Positions 9,279-17,946 of a stretch of 64,000 bases of DNA are shown piece after piece. The notes below the pieces were generated by a model, which had not been told where the DNA came from, searched no databases, and saw nothing but the letters and a program-made list of their open reading frames with translations. A program made the position numbers and the translations under genes. The DNA is from Pelosinus sp. (lineage in GTDB: Bacteria; Bacillota; Negativicutes; DSM-13327). The stretch's first letter is position 1; each line of letters starts with the position of its first letter. Where the stretch lies: contig JARBUM010000011.1 in NCBI GenBank assembly GCA_029239675.1, positions 1-64,000 on the forward strand, written 5' to 3'.

Positions 9279-9417
9279 CTTATGCCCCCCTGTGTCTCAT
9301 TTCTAGTATTGGAAATTTTTACTTGTTATGGAGTCGTAATCAATATATTCTTTCCATTATAGTAAAGCACCTTCTATTTTTCATCATAAATCAACTTTTT
9401 TTTACAGAAGACTAACA

Positions 9418-10041
9418 TTACAATGGAATAGGTAATATATAAAAAAACACTGCAATAAAGTGTGAAATACTTCCTGCCAGTACGAACAAATGCCAAATAG
9501 CATGGTTGTAAGGTATTCTTTTCCATAAGTAAAATATACTTCCTAGTGTGTAAAACAAACCGCCCACTAATAACCAAGTCATTCCTAAGGCAGGCACAGT
9601 AGCAAGTAAAGGCTTTATTGCAAAGACAATAAACCAGCCCATTCCCAAATAACATAAAGTTGAGAGCATCTTAAACCTCCCTGTAAAAAATACTTTCAAG
9701 ACAATTCCTATAATGGCAAATCCCCAAACTAAGCCAAAAATAGTCCAACCAAGTACACCATGAAGAGGTACCAGGGTAAAAGGTGTGTAAGTCCCTGCGA
9801 TGAGTAAGTAAATAGCTGAATGATCTAATATTTTAAAGATTCTTTTTACTTTTTCATTGGTAAAGCTATGATAAAGGGTTGAAGCCAAATACAACAACAC
9901 CAAAGTCGTACCATAAATACTAAAACTAACAATATGCCAGAAATCCCCATGTAAATACGCCAATACAATTAACAGTACTAATCCTGCAACAGCCAATAAC
10001 GTCCCGATTCCGTGGGTGACCGCATTCATAACTTCTTCCAT
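9418..10041 (-). CDS. hemolysin III family (PAQR-like) membrane protein
   Basis: 207 aa with seven predicted transmembrane helices. Family signatures are visible: EEVMNAVTHGIGT near the N-terminus, STLYHSF, FKILDHSAIYLLIAGTYTPF and the C-terminal HLFVLAGSISHF. The conserved His and Asp/Ser residues match the metal site of the PAQR/YqfA/HlyIII superfamily. The cellular role is unclear; the name comes from an early Bacillus study and does not prove haemolysis. The ATG at 10041 is preceded by GGGAGG 6 nt away, so upstream in-frame starts are not used. Confidence 0.9.
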   Translation of the reverse strand: MEEVMNAVTHGIGTLLAVAGLVLLIVLAYLHGDFWHIVSFSIYGTTLVLLYLASTLYHSFTNEKVKRIFKILDHSAIYLLIAGTYTPFTLVPLHGVLGWTIFGLVWGFAIIGIVLKVFFTGRFKMLSTLCYLGMGWFIVFAIKPLLATVPALGMTWLLVGGLFYTLGSIFYLWKRIPYNHAIWHLFVLAGSISHFIAVFFYILPIPL

Positions 10042-10244
10042 CTCAAACCTCCCAAAGATATTTTCTAATCTATTACTTAATATCAAATATTATTTAATCC
10101 TTATTTTTGAAAGTCTCTTTTATCATAATACACCCTATAATAATAATTCTCAATCATAAATAATTTTATCCATTTTTTGCAGGGACTATAAATAGTATTG
10201 TCGTATATAGCTTTTAAAACTTTATGATAAGAGGTGTTTTTTTT

Positions 10245-10739
10245 ATGAAGCCAGCCCTTTTGGTCATTGACGTACAAAAAGCATTCTTCAAAAATCCTGA
10301 AACCACTCAATCCCTCAATCAAGCCATCATACAAATCAATGCTGGAATTGAATTGTTTAGAGAGAAGAAGTTGCCAGTTATTTGCATTCAACATATAGTG
10401 AAAGATAGTGGTCTTCTGCCAGGTACAGAAGGCTTTGATCTGCCAGAATCTCTTACCATTCTACCTACAGACCCCCATATCCATAAAACCTATGGTAATG
10501 CTTTTAATAAAACCGCTCTAGAACAATTATTACGTGACCAAGATATTGACACTATTATTATTACGGGCTATTGTGCAGAATACTGTGTCTTATCTACCTA
10601 TAGAGGTGCCCTCGATCTTGATTTTACCCCAGTTCTTCTACGCGGTGCTATCGCCAGCCGTAATCCAAGCAATATTCCCTTTGTTGAAAACGTGAGCGAT
10701 ATTATTTCATATGGAATTTTGAAAAAATTGTTGTCATAG
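10245..10739 (+). CDS. isochorismatase-family cysteine hydrolase
   Basis: 164 aa in the single-domain isochorismatase-like fold. The expected triad can be seen: Asp in VIDVQKAF, Lys in HIHKTYGNAF and the nucleophilic Cys in GYCAEYCVLSTYRGALD. Such proteins hydrolyse amides such as nicotinamide or related compounds, and the real substrate cannot be told here. The ATG at 10245 is preferred because AGAGGTG precedes it, rather than the in-frame start at 10224. It is transcribed away from the hemolysin-III gene and ends at a strong terminator. Confidence 0.88.
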   Translation: MKPALLVIDVQKAFFKNPETTQSLNQAIIQINAGIELFREKKLPVICIQHIVKDSGLLPGTEGFDLPESLTILPTDPHIHKTYGNAFNKTALEQLLRDQDIDTIIITGYCAEYCVLSTYRGALDLDFTPVLLRGAIASRNPSNIPFVENVSDIISYGILKKLLS

Positions 10740-10785
10740 TTTGCAATAAATTATTCTAGGTATCTTCTATCTAAAAATGATATAG

Positions 10786-10822
10786 AAATAGACTGCCCAA
10801 TCTTATGGCAGTCTATTTTTTT
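10786..10822 (+). terminator. intrinsic terminator after the isochorismatase gene
   Basis: AAATAGACTGCC (10786-10797) pairs with GGCAGTCTATTT (10807-10818), followed by a T-run. A-rich sequence on the other side lets it also serve the convergent hrpB transcript. Confidence 0.85.
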
Positions 10823-10867
10823 TATCACTAACAATATTAATTAACTGGTAACAAAGCCTTCTATTTT

Positions 10868-13333
10868 TTAGGAACGAGGCCTAATACGATGAGTTGGCAG
10901 AGCTTGCTTGGGATTATCTGGCCAATAGTGTTTCGGATAACGTCCCATAAGATCTTTCTTTACTTGAACATACGTATTTTCCCAGAAGCTGGCTATGTCC
11001 TTAGTTACCTGTATTGGGCGATGAGCTGGCGATAATAAATGTAAGATAAGAGTTATCTTGCCTTTTCCGATTCTAGGCGTTTCTTGTAACCCAAACATTT
11101 CCTGCAAACGTACAGCTAATACAGGCATGGTAGGATTACTATAGTCAATCGGTATACGTTGACCACTAGGAACAAGGATATGAGTTGGTGCCCATTCATC
11201 TAATTTCTGTCCCTGCTCCCATGTTAGCATCGATCCAAGAGCTGTTACTAGGTTAAGACGCTGTAGATGCTCCCAACTGCTCATACCATATATAAAGGGA
11301 CCAAGCCATTCCTCTAAATTTGCGAGTAGGGCCTCATCCGACACATTCGGCCACGTAGAATCAACAGAATGCATAAAATCAAGTCGTTGGCGAAATTGGC
11401 ATGCTGTTTTTTTCCAAGGAAGAAGAGCTAGACCTTCTTCTACAATACCACGAAGAAGAGCAGAGATAATCTTTTCTGGATCACAATTCATCAGAGGATT
11501 ATTTTCTAGAATTAGTGCCCCTAATTTTTCAACTCGACGTGCTCGCACAGCTTGTGCCTCATGATCCCAAGCAATGACATCCTGTATTTCAATCTGTTCT
11601 TTAAAAGAATTCTTCAAGGTTTTCACATGAATAGATGCTGCTAAAAAAATTCGTTTTTCTCGCCCTTGATCGCCCCCTAACTCAGCTACGACTAAATAAG
11701 GATCTTTTGCAAGATACTGGGCTTCTTTAAAAGCAGCTCCATGACCATTTCGTAATAGAAAGCGTCCATCCCCCCGCCCTTGAGCAATTCGATCTGGGTA
11801 AGCAAAGGCTAGTAACAGACCACAGGCATCTATGTCATCATTATCTCCAGCAGAAATAGAGAATAATTGTTTCCAATGACGAATATCAACCTGAATAGGG
11901 TGAAACGCAGTTGGTTCTTGGCGTAATGCTGCTATACGTGATCGCAAATCAGCATCAGGCATTGCTTGATCACCTTGGAACAAATCCCGGTGGCTAAGTA
12001 ATGCCGCAATTTCACAGGCCAAATTTCCATATCCCAAGGATATCGCCTGAAAAATCATATGAGCAAGACGAGGGTGAAGCCCTGTCTTTACCAACTGTTG
12101 ACCATGAGAAGTAATACGCCCATCCCCTGACAAAGCACCTAATTGAAAAAGCAACTGCCTAGCTTGCCCTACGGCAGCCTTAGGCGGTGAATCAATCCAG
12201 CGTAACTCCTCTGGATTTTGTATTCCCCAAGCAGCTAGTTCTAACACCAAAGACGTCAAATCAGCCTCCATGATTTCGGGAGTACTCCTATCTAGATGAG
12301 CTGCTTCTTCCTGTAGCGTCCACAATCGATAGCATGTGCCAGCTGCTAGACGTCCTGCTCTTCCACGACGTTGATCCGCCACTCCCCGTGCAACCTTTAT
12401 CGTTTCCAAATGCATCATACCAGTACGCGGCGAAAAACGGGGTACACGCATAAGACCACTATCAATTACAACCTGTACTCCCTCCACTGTAATACTAGTC
12501 TCAGCAATGGAGGTCGTTAACACTATTTTTCGTTTTCCCGATGCTTCTGGCAAAATAGCCAAATCTTGTTGCGCTTGTGATAAGGAACCATAGAGTTTTC
12601 TAATTACTATATTTGACGGTATTCCTATTTTCAAAAGCTGTGACTCTACTCTATGTATCTCTCTTAAGCCAGGTAAAAATACTAGAATATCCCCTTGATT
12701 TTCCTCAATAGCTTCCTGTATTTTATGGGCAACAGCCAATTCTATTCGCCCTTCAAGAGGACGCTGTAAGTAATAGGTTTCAACAGGAAAAGACACACCC
12801 TCACTGATAATGACTGGTGCATCATCTAACAAAGCTGCCACTGGTGCTGTATCTAAAGTGGCAGACATAACTAGAATTTTCAAATCTTCTCGTAGTACAG
12901 CCTGAGATTCTAAACAAAGGGCTAACCCTAAATCCGCATGTATACTACGCTCATGGAATTCGTCAAAAATAACCATCCCAACATTTTCTATCCCAGGATC
13001 TTCCTGCAGCATGCGAGTTAGAATACCTTCCGTTATGACCTCAACACTCGTCTTGGGGCCTATGCAAGTATCCATTCTAACCCGATATCCCACTGTCCCT
13101 CCCACTTGTTCTCCTAAAAGTGCTGCCATATGGCGAGCAGCAGCCCTAGCTGCTAAACGACGAGGTTCCAGTATCAATATCTTCTTCCCAGCAAGCCAGG
13201 GTTCTGCTAATAATCCTAGGGGAAGCCGTGTGGTTTTCCCAGCCCCTGGCGAGGCCATCAGAACCGTATTTTTAGTAGAACCTATTATTTTTCTTAGAGC
13301 AGGTAAAATATCATCAATCGGTAGTTTTTTCAT
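10868..13333 (-). CDS. hrpB: ATP-dependent helicase HrpB
   Basis: 821 aa, a DEAH-box helicase. Motif I is ASPGAGKTTRLPLGLL, motif II is DEFHERSIHADL, motif III is MSATLDT, motif V is TSIAETSITVEGV and motif VI is DQRRGRAGRLAAG. An HA2-like region and the HrpB-specific C-terminal domain follow (FPW-like SWEHLQRL, P-rich PTHRIRPRS end). The family resembles spliceosomal DEAH RNA helicases, and its bacterial role is not settled. The start codon overlaps the stop of the DUF2157 gene by four bases (ATGA), so the two are translationally coupled. HrpB is better known from Proteobacteria, and its presence fits the proteobacterial flavour of Negativicutes genomes. Confidence 0.93.
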   Translation of the reverse strand: MKKLPIDDILPALRKIIGSTKNTVLMASPGAGKTTRLPLGLLAEPWLAGKKILILEPRRLAARAAARHMAALLGEQVGGTVGYRVRMDTCIGPKTSVEVITEGILTRMLQEDPGIENVGMVIFDEFHERSIHADLGLALCLESQAVLREDLKILVMSATLDTAPVAALLDDAPVIISEGVSFPVETYYLQRPLEGRIELAVAHKIQEAIEENQGDILVFLPGLREIHRVESQLLKIGIPSNIVIRKLYGSLSQAQQDLAILPEASGKRKIVLTTSIAETSITVEGVQVVIDSGLMRVPRFSPRTGMMHLETIKVARGVADQRRGRAGRLAAGTCYRLWTLQEEAAHLDRSTPEIMEADLTSLVLELAAWGIQNPEELRWIDSPPKAAVGQARQLLFQLGALSGDGRITSHGQQLVKTGLHPRLAHMIFQAISLGYGNLACEIAALLSHRDLFQGDQAMPDADLRSRIAALRQEPTAFHPIQVDIRHWKQLFSISAGDNDDIDACGLLLAFAYPDRIAQGRGDGRFLLRNGHGAAFKEAQYLAKDPYLVVAELGGDQGREKRIFLAASIHVKTLKNSFKEQIEIQDVIAWDHEAQAVRARRVEKLGALILENNPLMNCDPEKIISALLRGIVEEGLALLPWKKTACQFRQRLDFMHSVDSTWPNVSDEALLANLEEWLGPFIYGMSSWEHLQRLNLVTALGSMLTWEQGQKLDEWAPTHILVPSGQRIPIDYSNPTMPVLAVRLQEMFGLQETPRIGKGKITLILHLLSPAHRPIQVTKDIASFWENTYVQVKKDLMGRYPKHYWPDNPKQALPTHRIRPRS

Positions 13334-14370
13334 TTTGGCAAAAACTTCCTAACCCCTTCTGGTACCTTTTCTATAATAAATTGCTCTATTTTTAATTGAT
13401 TTCTATTATATAGAATACCAAGATAAATAATAGCAATACCAGCAAAACTTAAAGCAAAAGGAAACAGCATGGAATCATTAAATACACGATAAGCCAGGTG
13501 TCCAATATAGCCACTTACCCCGATAGCGCCACACACCAGAAATATTTTTCGCTGTACTAGCACACCCCAAATTAATAAGGCAAAATTAATAAGACAATAC
13601 AACATTTTAGACCATTCATGATTACTATCAAGCAGGGTAAGGCCTAGCCAAAAAGCGATGGTTCCAAACAAATATCCCCAAAAGGCATAATCTTCTTTAT
13701 AGTTATTTTTGCGACAATAATAATCAGTAAAAAATGCTATTACCACCATAACTAAGCCAAAAAACAGTGATATCCAACGGGTATCTGTCCAATTGTTTCC
13801 CACCCCAAAAACAAGAGGTGTTACATCTATGGACAATATATATATGGAAAAAAACAAAGGCGCTGTTAAGAAAGGAAATTTAAAAAATCGCAACGCCAAA
13901 CAGGCGCTAGCAATGGTTCCTAATTCAAGCCAAATCCAGCCACCACGTACCCAATCATAACGATCATAATAGTGACCAGGATAAGACTGAGGCCACCACC
14001 CTAGGGCCTTCTCTATACCATATATGGCTAAAGGAGTCATACAAACAGCCATGACAATCATCAACCCACCAGCAACTTGTAAGCCTTTTTTCTCCCATAG
14101 CCTTCTTCCTACAATAACAAAACAAAATGCGTACACAACAGCAATACTAAACATGCCCATGCCACCAAAAATATCCCAAGCATTATCCATAAACCAGCCC
14201 ATGGCTGAAATAACAATCAATGCGCCAACATAATAGGCTAAATGAGACATCTGAAAGCCGCTTCTATCCTCTTTTTCCCCATTCCATAAGTTCCATAAGC
14301 TTTCCCCTTGTTCCCGGGTAATAATCTGTTTGTTAATTGCTTCTTCTATCTCGTTAAAAGTAATTTTCAA
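13330..14370 (-). CDS. DUF2157-type polytopic membrane protein
   Basis: About 346 aa. A short soluble N-terminal helical region (FNEIEEAINKQIITREQGESLWNLW) precedes about ten hydrophobic helices, an arrangement typical of DUF2157 proteins, whose function is unknown. I place the start at TTG 14370 because AGGAGG lies 9 nt upstream; an ATG further upstream at 14448 has no comparable site. It is coupled to hrpB by an ATGA overlap, although no functional link between these two families is known to me. Confidence 0.8.
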   Translation of the reverse strand: MKITFNEIEEAINKQIITREQGESLWNLWNGEKEDRSGFQMSHLAYYVGALIVISAMGWFMDNAWDIFGGMGMFSIAVVYAFCFVIVGRRLWEKKGLQVAGGLMIVMAVCMTPLAIYGIEKALGWWPQSYPGHYYDRYDWVRGGWIWLELGTIASACLALRFFKFPFLTAPLFFSIYILSIDVTPLVFGVGNNWTDTRWISLFFGLVMVVIAFFTDYYCRKNNYKEDYAFWGYLFGTIAFWLGLTLLDSNHEWSKMLYCLINFALLIWGVLVQRKIFLVCGAIGVSGYIGHLAYRVFNDSMLFPFALSFAGIAIIYLGILYNRNQLKIEQFIIEKVPEGVRKFLPK

Positions 14371-14523
14371 TGAAACACACCTCCTGGAAAGTTTATGTAG
14401 ACTTTCGTAAGCAACCATATATAGCCATAAATAGGCGAAGAATAGCATAACTATAAGCGTTAATTAGAAGGTTGGAGCGTTGTTATACTCATTCTTTGCC
14501 ATCCTGAAGAGATTTCTGAAAGT

Positions 14524-15807
14524 CTATTCTACGAATTTTTTGGCGCCTGCTACTATACTCTTTAAAAATACAGATTTAATAGGTTCAATTGCCATGAAAG
14601 CTTTCACGGGAGAAGATTTTTCTATCATCGCAGCAATTCTTCCTAATGCTCGATGACTGAGGCGGGAAGGGTCATCAAAAATAAAGTTAGATAACTTCCC
14701 TCTTTCTATAGCCATGGCAATCATCCGATCAAAGGTAGTTTCAGGAACAAGCACACGTTTTTCCCGAGGTTTCATACGAATACTATCAAACTTACATGCT
14801 GACACACACACACCGCATCCCAAACATAATTCCTCATCACAACGTACGCGCCTGCCACCCTTATTTTTTTGATTTTCGTCCAAACCAATTGCGTCTATTG
14901 GACAAGCCTTAATACATAAGTTACAGCCACGGCACTTTTCAGCATCAATTTGTGCTAGCCAATTGGAGGTTACAACCGCATGACCCATGGAAAAGGTTCT
15001 CATGGAATGCAGCATACCGCAACAACAGCCGCAGCAATTACAAATAAAGCCCACATTTTTCTGTACATTATCGGCAATTTGTGCCAATCCAGCCTCTTTA
15101 CATTGCTGCAAAATAGCCATCGTTTCCTGAACACTGACCTCTTCTGCCATACCTTTCTTGATTAGCATTTGTGCACTGCCATTAAAGGTCATACAAGTTT
15201 TTTGCGGAGCATCACAACTTTTCCCCAAATGACCCGCTTTATGGCGGCAAGCACATAAAGATAAGCCAATGGTTTTTGCTGATTTGATCACAGAGCTAGC
15301 CTTTTCCCAATCTAATATTTCTGTATAATCACCAGAAGGTAACGCTTCTTCTCGCACCAAGGATCGTCCTAGTTGCGTAGTTTCGGCAAATACACTATGG
15401 GCAAAACGATCATCCTGAAACATATATTGTTCAAAAAGCTGAGATAATTCTTTCAAAGGCATTTCATCCCGGGTACGCATAAACACAAATTCAAAAAAGC
15501 CAATGACAACAGGTGCTAATACCACATAGCACTCTTCCTTGTGCTCTACATCGAATACTAAGCCCTTTTCTGCCATGACTGTTATCTTATAATGCAATGT
15601 CTCTACAGGCATATTAAGTTTACGAGCTAGAACTTTTAACGGCGTAGGCCTTAGGGGAATTTGTCTGGCAATATCCGCTTCCTCTACGGAGAATAATAGC
15701 TTTAAAATCTTAATAAAGACTGGCGAATAGGGTGCCCCTGTTATGTTATGGTCTAAGCGTTGCTGCAGTAAACGATATTCCTTTTCACTATTAATAATAT
15801 GCCCCAT
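14524..15807 (-). CDS. Cys-rich [4Fe-4S] protein with HTH-like N-terminus
   Basis: 427 aa. Residues about 45-95 look like a winged helix (PLKVLARKLNMPVETLHYKITVMAEKGLV). The middle has two unusual cysteine groups: CACRH...C...C at about 185-210 and a dense CNCCGCCC cluster at about 258. Two classical ferredoxin motifs follow (CRGCNLCIKACP and CLGCGVCVSACK). The protein could couple an Fe-S or metal state to DNA binding or to electron transfer. I do not know a characterised homologue, and the function is left open. A GGGGGGAG ribosome binding site directly precedes the ATG. Confidence 0.75.
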   Translation of the reverse strand: MGHIINSEKEYRLLQQRLDHNITGAPYSPVFIKILKLLFSVEEADIARQIPLRPTPLKVLARKLNMPVETLHYKITVMAEKGLVFDVEHKEECYVVLAPVVIGFFEFVFMRTRDEMPLKELSQLFEQYMFQDDRFAHSVFAETTQLGRSLVREEALPSGDYTEILDWEKASSVIKSAKTIGLSLCACRHKAGHLGKSCDAPQKTCMTFNGSAQMLIKKGMAEEVSVQETMAILQQCKEAGLAQIADNVQKNVGFICNCCGCCCGMLHSMRTFSMGHAVVTSNWLAQIDAEKCRGCNLCIKACPIDAIGLDENQKNKGGRRVRCDEELCLGCGVCVSACKFDSIRMKPREKRVLVPETTFDRMIAMAIERGKLSNFIFDDPSRLSHRALGRIAAMIEKSSPVKAFMAIEPIKSVFLKSIVAGAKKFVE

Positions 15808-15864
15808 TTTCTCCCCCCGGTAATTTAGATCAGAATAATAGGCCTTTTCTACCTCTACTATAAC

Positions 15865-15903
15865 AAAAAGACGATTGCATTAAAAGATATAAAGCAATCG
15901 TCT
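15865..15903 (-). terminator. terminator of the chemosensory operon
   Basis: AGACGATTGC (15869-15878) pairs with GCAATCGTCT (15894-15903). On the minus strand the stem is followed by a T-run. It lies downstream of cheB. Confidence 0.75.
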
Positions 15904-15989
15904 ATATTATCATCTCCATCTTATTATCTCATTCTTGCATTATTAACCTGTGGATTTACATCACTATGCAAATCTTATCATCTTATTTG

Positions 15990-17021
15990 CTATGGCTTGC
16001 CTGATATAAGAGAATAGAGCAACTTAGAAATATTTTTTAATGTTGTTTGTTTCTGTACGCTTCCTATATCATAGGCTACTTTCGGCATTCCGTAAACAAC
16101 ACAGCTTTGTTCATCCTGACCAATGGTTTTTGCCCCTTGTTTTCTCATATCCAATAGTCCCTTAGCCCCATCATACCCCATACCGGTTAAAATAACGCCG
16201 ATTGCATTAGCACCTACTTTTTCTGCCATAGAATAAAACAAAACATCTACCGATGGGCAATGACCATTTATTTTTTCCCCCTTAAAACATTCAACGAAAT
16301 AACCACTGCCGTTCTTATTAATTTTCATATGATGATCCCCAGGTGCAATCAACACCCTTCCTGGTAAAACCCGGTCTCCATTTTGGGCTTCTACCACTTC
16401 CAGCCTACATGTATTATTAAGTCTTTGGGCATACATCTTCGTAAAAACCGGTGGCATATGTTGAACTATTACGATTCCCGGCATATCTCGAGGCAGTGAA
16501 TGAAGCACTTCATAAATGGCTTCGGTGCCTCCTGTTGATGCTCCTATAGCGATAATCGTTGTATTTGCTCTCTCAATCGTTCCACCATACAGCAGATGAC
16601 TATACTCTTTCTTCATGTGGCCAACTTTTGCCATAGATGCAATCTTTATTTTTATTATTAGTTCCTGGATAAAAACATCTAAGCTTCTTTGGGATTTAAC
16701 ATCAGGCTTATTTACAAAATCAACTGCGCCAGCATTTAATGCCTCAAATACATTTTCGCTTACCGCGCTCACTACCACAGCGGGGAGAGGATATTGTGGC
16801 ATTAGCTTTCTTAGAAATTCTATTCCATTCATTCTTGGCATTTCTACATCAAGAGTAATAACATCTGGCTCTAACTCTAAAATTTTATCCCTGGCCACAA
16901 AGGGATCCGCCGCTGTTCCAACTACCTCCAATCCAGGATCATTTGCTATACTCTTAGCCACTGTCTCTCTAAAAAGTAAAGAATCATCAATAATTAAAAC
17001 TTTTACTCTTTTTTTTACCAT
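15990..17021 (-). CDS. cheB: chemotaxis response regulator / protein-glutamate methylesterase
   Basis: 343 aa. The N-terminal receiver domain has the acidic pair in IIDDS, phospho-acceptor Asp58 in ITLDVEMP and a conserved Lys in VNKPDV. The C-terminal methylesterase has the catalytic Ser in IGASTGGTEA, His in VQHMPP and Asp in TGMGYDGAKG. It removes methyl groups from receptor glutamates (and deamidates glutamines), counteracting CheR. It is the last gene of the operon cheA-cheW-mcp-cheR-cheB, 13 bp after cheR, and a terminator follows. Because cheY is missing from the operon, its receiver domain is the only phospho-acceptor for CheA encoded here. Confidence 0.96.
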   Translation of the reverse strand: MVKKRVKVLIIDDSLLFRETVAKSIANDPGLEVVGTAADPFVARDKILELEPDVITLDVEMPRMNGIEFLRKLMPQYPLPAVVVSAVSENVFEALNAGAVDFVNKPDVKSQRSLDVFIQELIIKIKIASMAKVGHMKKEYSHLLYGGTIERANTTIIAIGASTGGTEAIYEVLHSLPRDMPGIVIVQHMPPVFTKMYAQRLNNTCRLEVVEAQNGDRVLPGRVLIAPGDHHMKINKNGSGYFVECFKGEKINGHCPSVDVLFYSMAEKVGANAIGVILTGMGYDGAKGLLDMRKQGAKTIGQDEQSCVVYGMPKVAYDIGSVQKQTTLKNISKLLYSLISGKP

Positions 17022-17033
17022 CTTTATCCCCCC

Positions 17034-17846
17034 TTATTCTTTGCGATAAACTGCTGGCATTATATATTGATATTGAGTTTCATGTCTACTAATTGATTCC
17101 GAATGACCAATGAATAAATATCCGCCTGGCTCCGTAAATTCATAAAACTTCTGAATAAGCCTCATCTTAGTAACATGATCAAAATAAATCATTACATTTC
17201 TGCAAAATATCACATGAAACTTTCTTTTAAAAGGGAATAAATCATCCATAAGATTAAAAATTCTAAAGATAATTTCTTGTTTTAATTCTTTTGTTATTTG
17301 ATAATATCCCTCGTTTATTTTTCTAAAATACATATTTCTCCAGTATTTAGGTATTCCATTTAATAATTCTGCTGAAAAAACACCTTCTTCTGCTGCTGCC
17401 AATGCTCTAACAGATATATCGGTTGCCAATATTTTTGTATCCCAAGCTGACCTTTCACTTCCAAAATAATCTGCCATAATCATAGCCATCGTGTATGGTT
17501 CTTCGCCAGTAGAACAACCCGCACTCCATATCCTTATATCCTTTTGTCTCACAGTCGCCTTTAAATGGGGCAGAACTTTATTTCTAAAGAATTCAAAATG
17601 TTCTATCTCCCGCAAAAAAAAAGTATGATTTGTTGTTAGTTTACTAATAAGAATCGTTATTTCGGTTTTAGTCTTATCTGCAAATATATATTTTAAATAA
17701 TCCGTGAAATTCGTAAAACCTTTTTCAACTAAAATACTGCTAAGCCGTCCCTCAATGAGATTTTTCTTGCGTGAAAGATTAATTCCATAATTAACATACA
17801 TATATTCTGTTAATTTCTTAAATTCCTGGGGAGTTATTTCTATCAT
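17034..17846 (-). CDS. cheR: chemotaxis protein methyltransferase
   Basis: 270 aa. An N-terminal helical CheR domain (about 1-75) precedes a SAM-dependent methyltransferase domain with IRIWSAGCSTGEEPYTMAM (SAM loop), ILATDIS and the downstream VIFCRNVMIYFD segment. It methylates glutamates on the adjacent MCP. The ATG at 17846 (MIEITPQEF) is used because GGTGA precedes it; the in-frame TTG at 17861 overlaps that site. The chain lacks the TPR extension found in some non-classical CheR proteins. Confidence 0.96.
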   Translation of the reverse strand: MIEITPQEFKKLTEYMYVNYGINLSRKKNLIEGRLSSILVEKGFTNFTDYLKYIFADKTKTEITILISKLTTNHTFFLREIEHFEFFRNKVLPHLKATVRQKDIRIWSAGCSTGEEPYTMAMIMADYFGSERSAWDTKILATDISVRALAAAEEGVFSAELLNGIPKYWRNMYFRKINEGYYQITKELKQEIIFRIFNLMDDLFPFKRKFHVIFCRNVMIYFDHVTKMRLIQKFYEFTEPGGYLFIGHSESISRHETQYQYIMPAVYRKE

Positions 17847-17946
17847 CGTATCACCTGCCAAATAGTAGCCTAGGGCTATGGTAAACCCCTTGATTTATAT
17901 AGCCCCAGGCAGATTTCTGCATCCTTTAGCAGTCTCTGTCTTTCAC

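Noticed and set aside
10101-10394. 97-codon minus-strand ORF opposite the isochorismatase gene
   Set aside because: It lies antisense to the N-terminal catalytic part of a clear gene and has no family signature.
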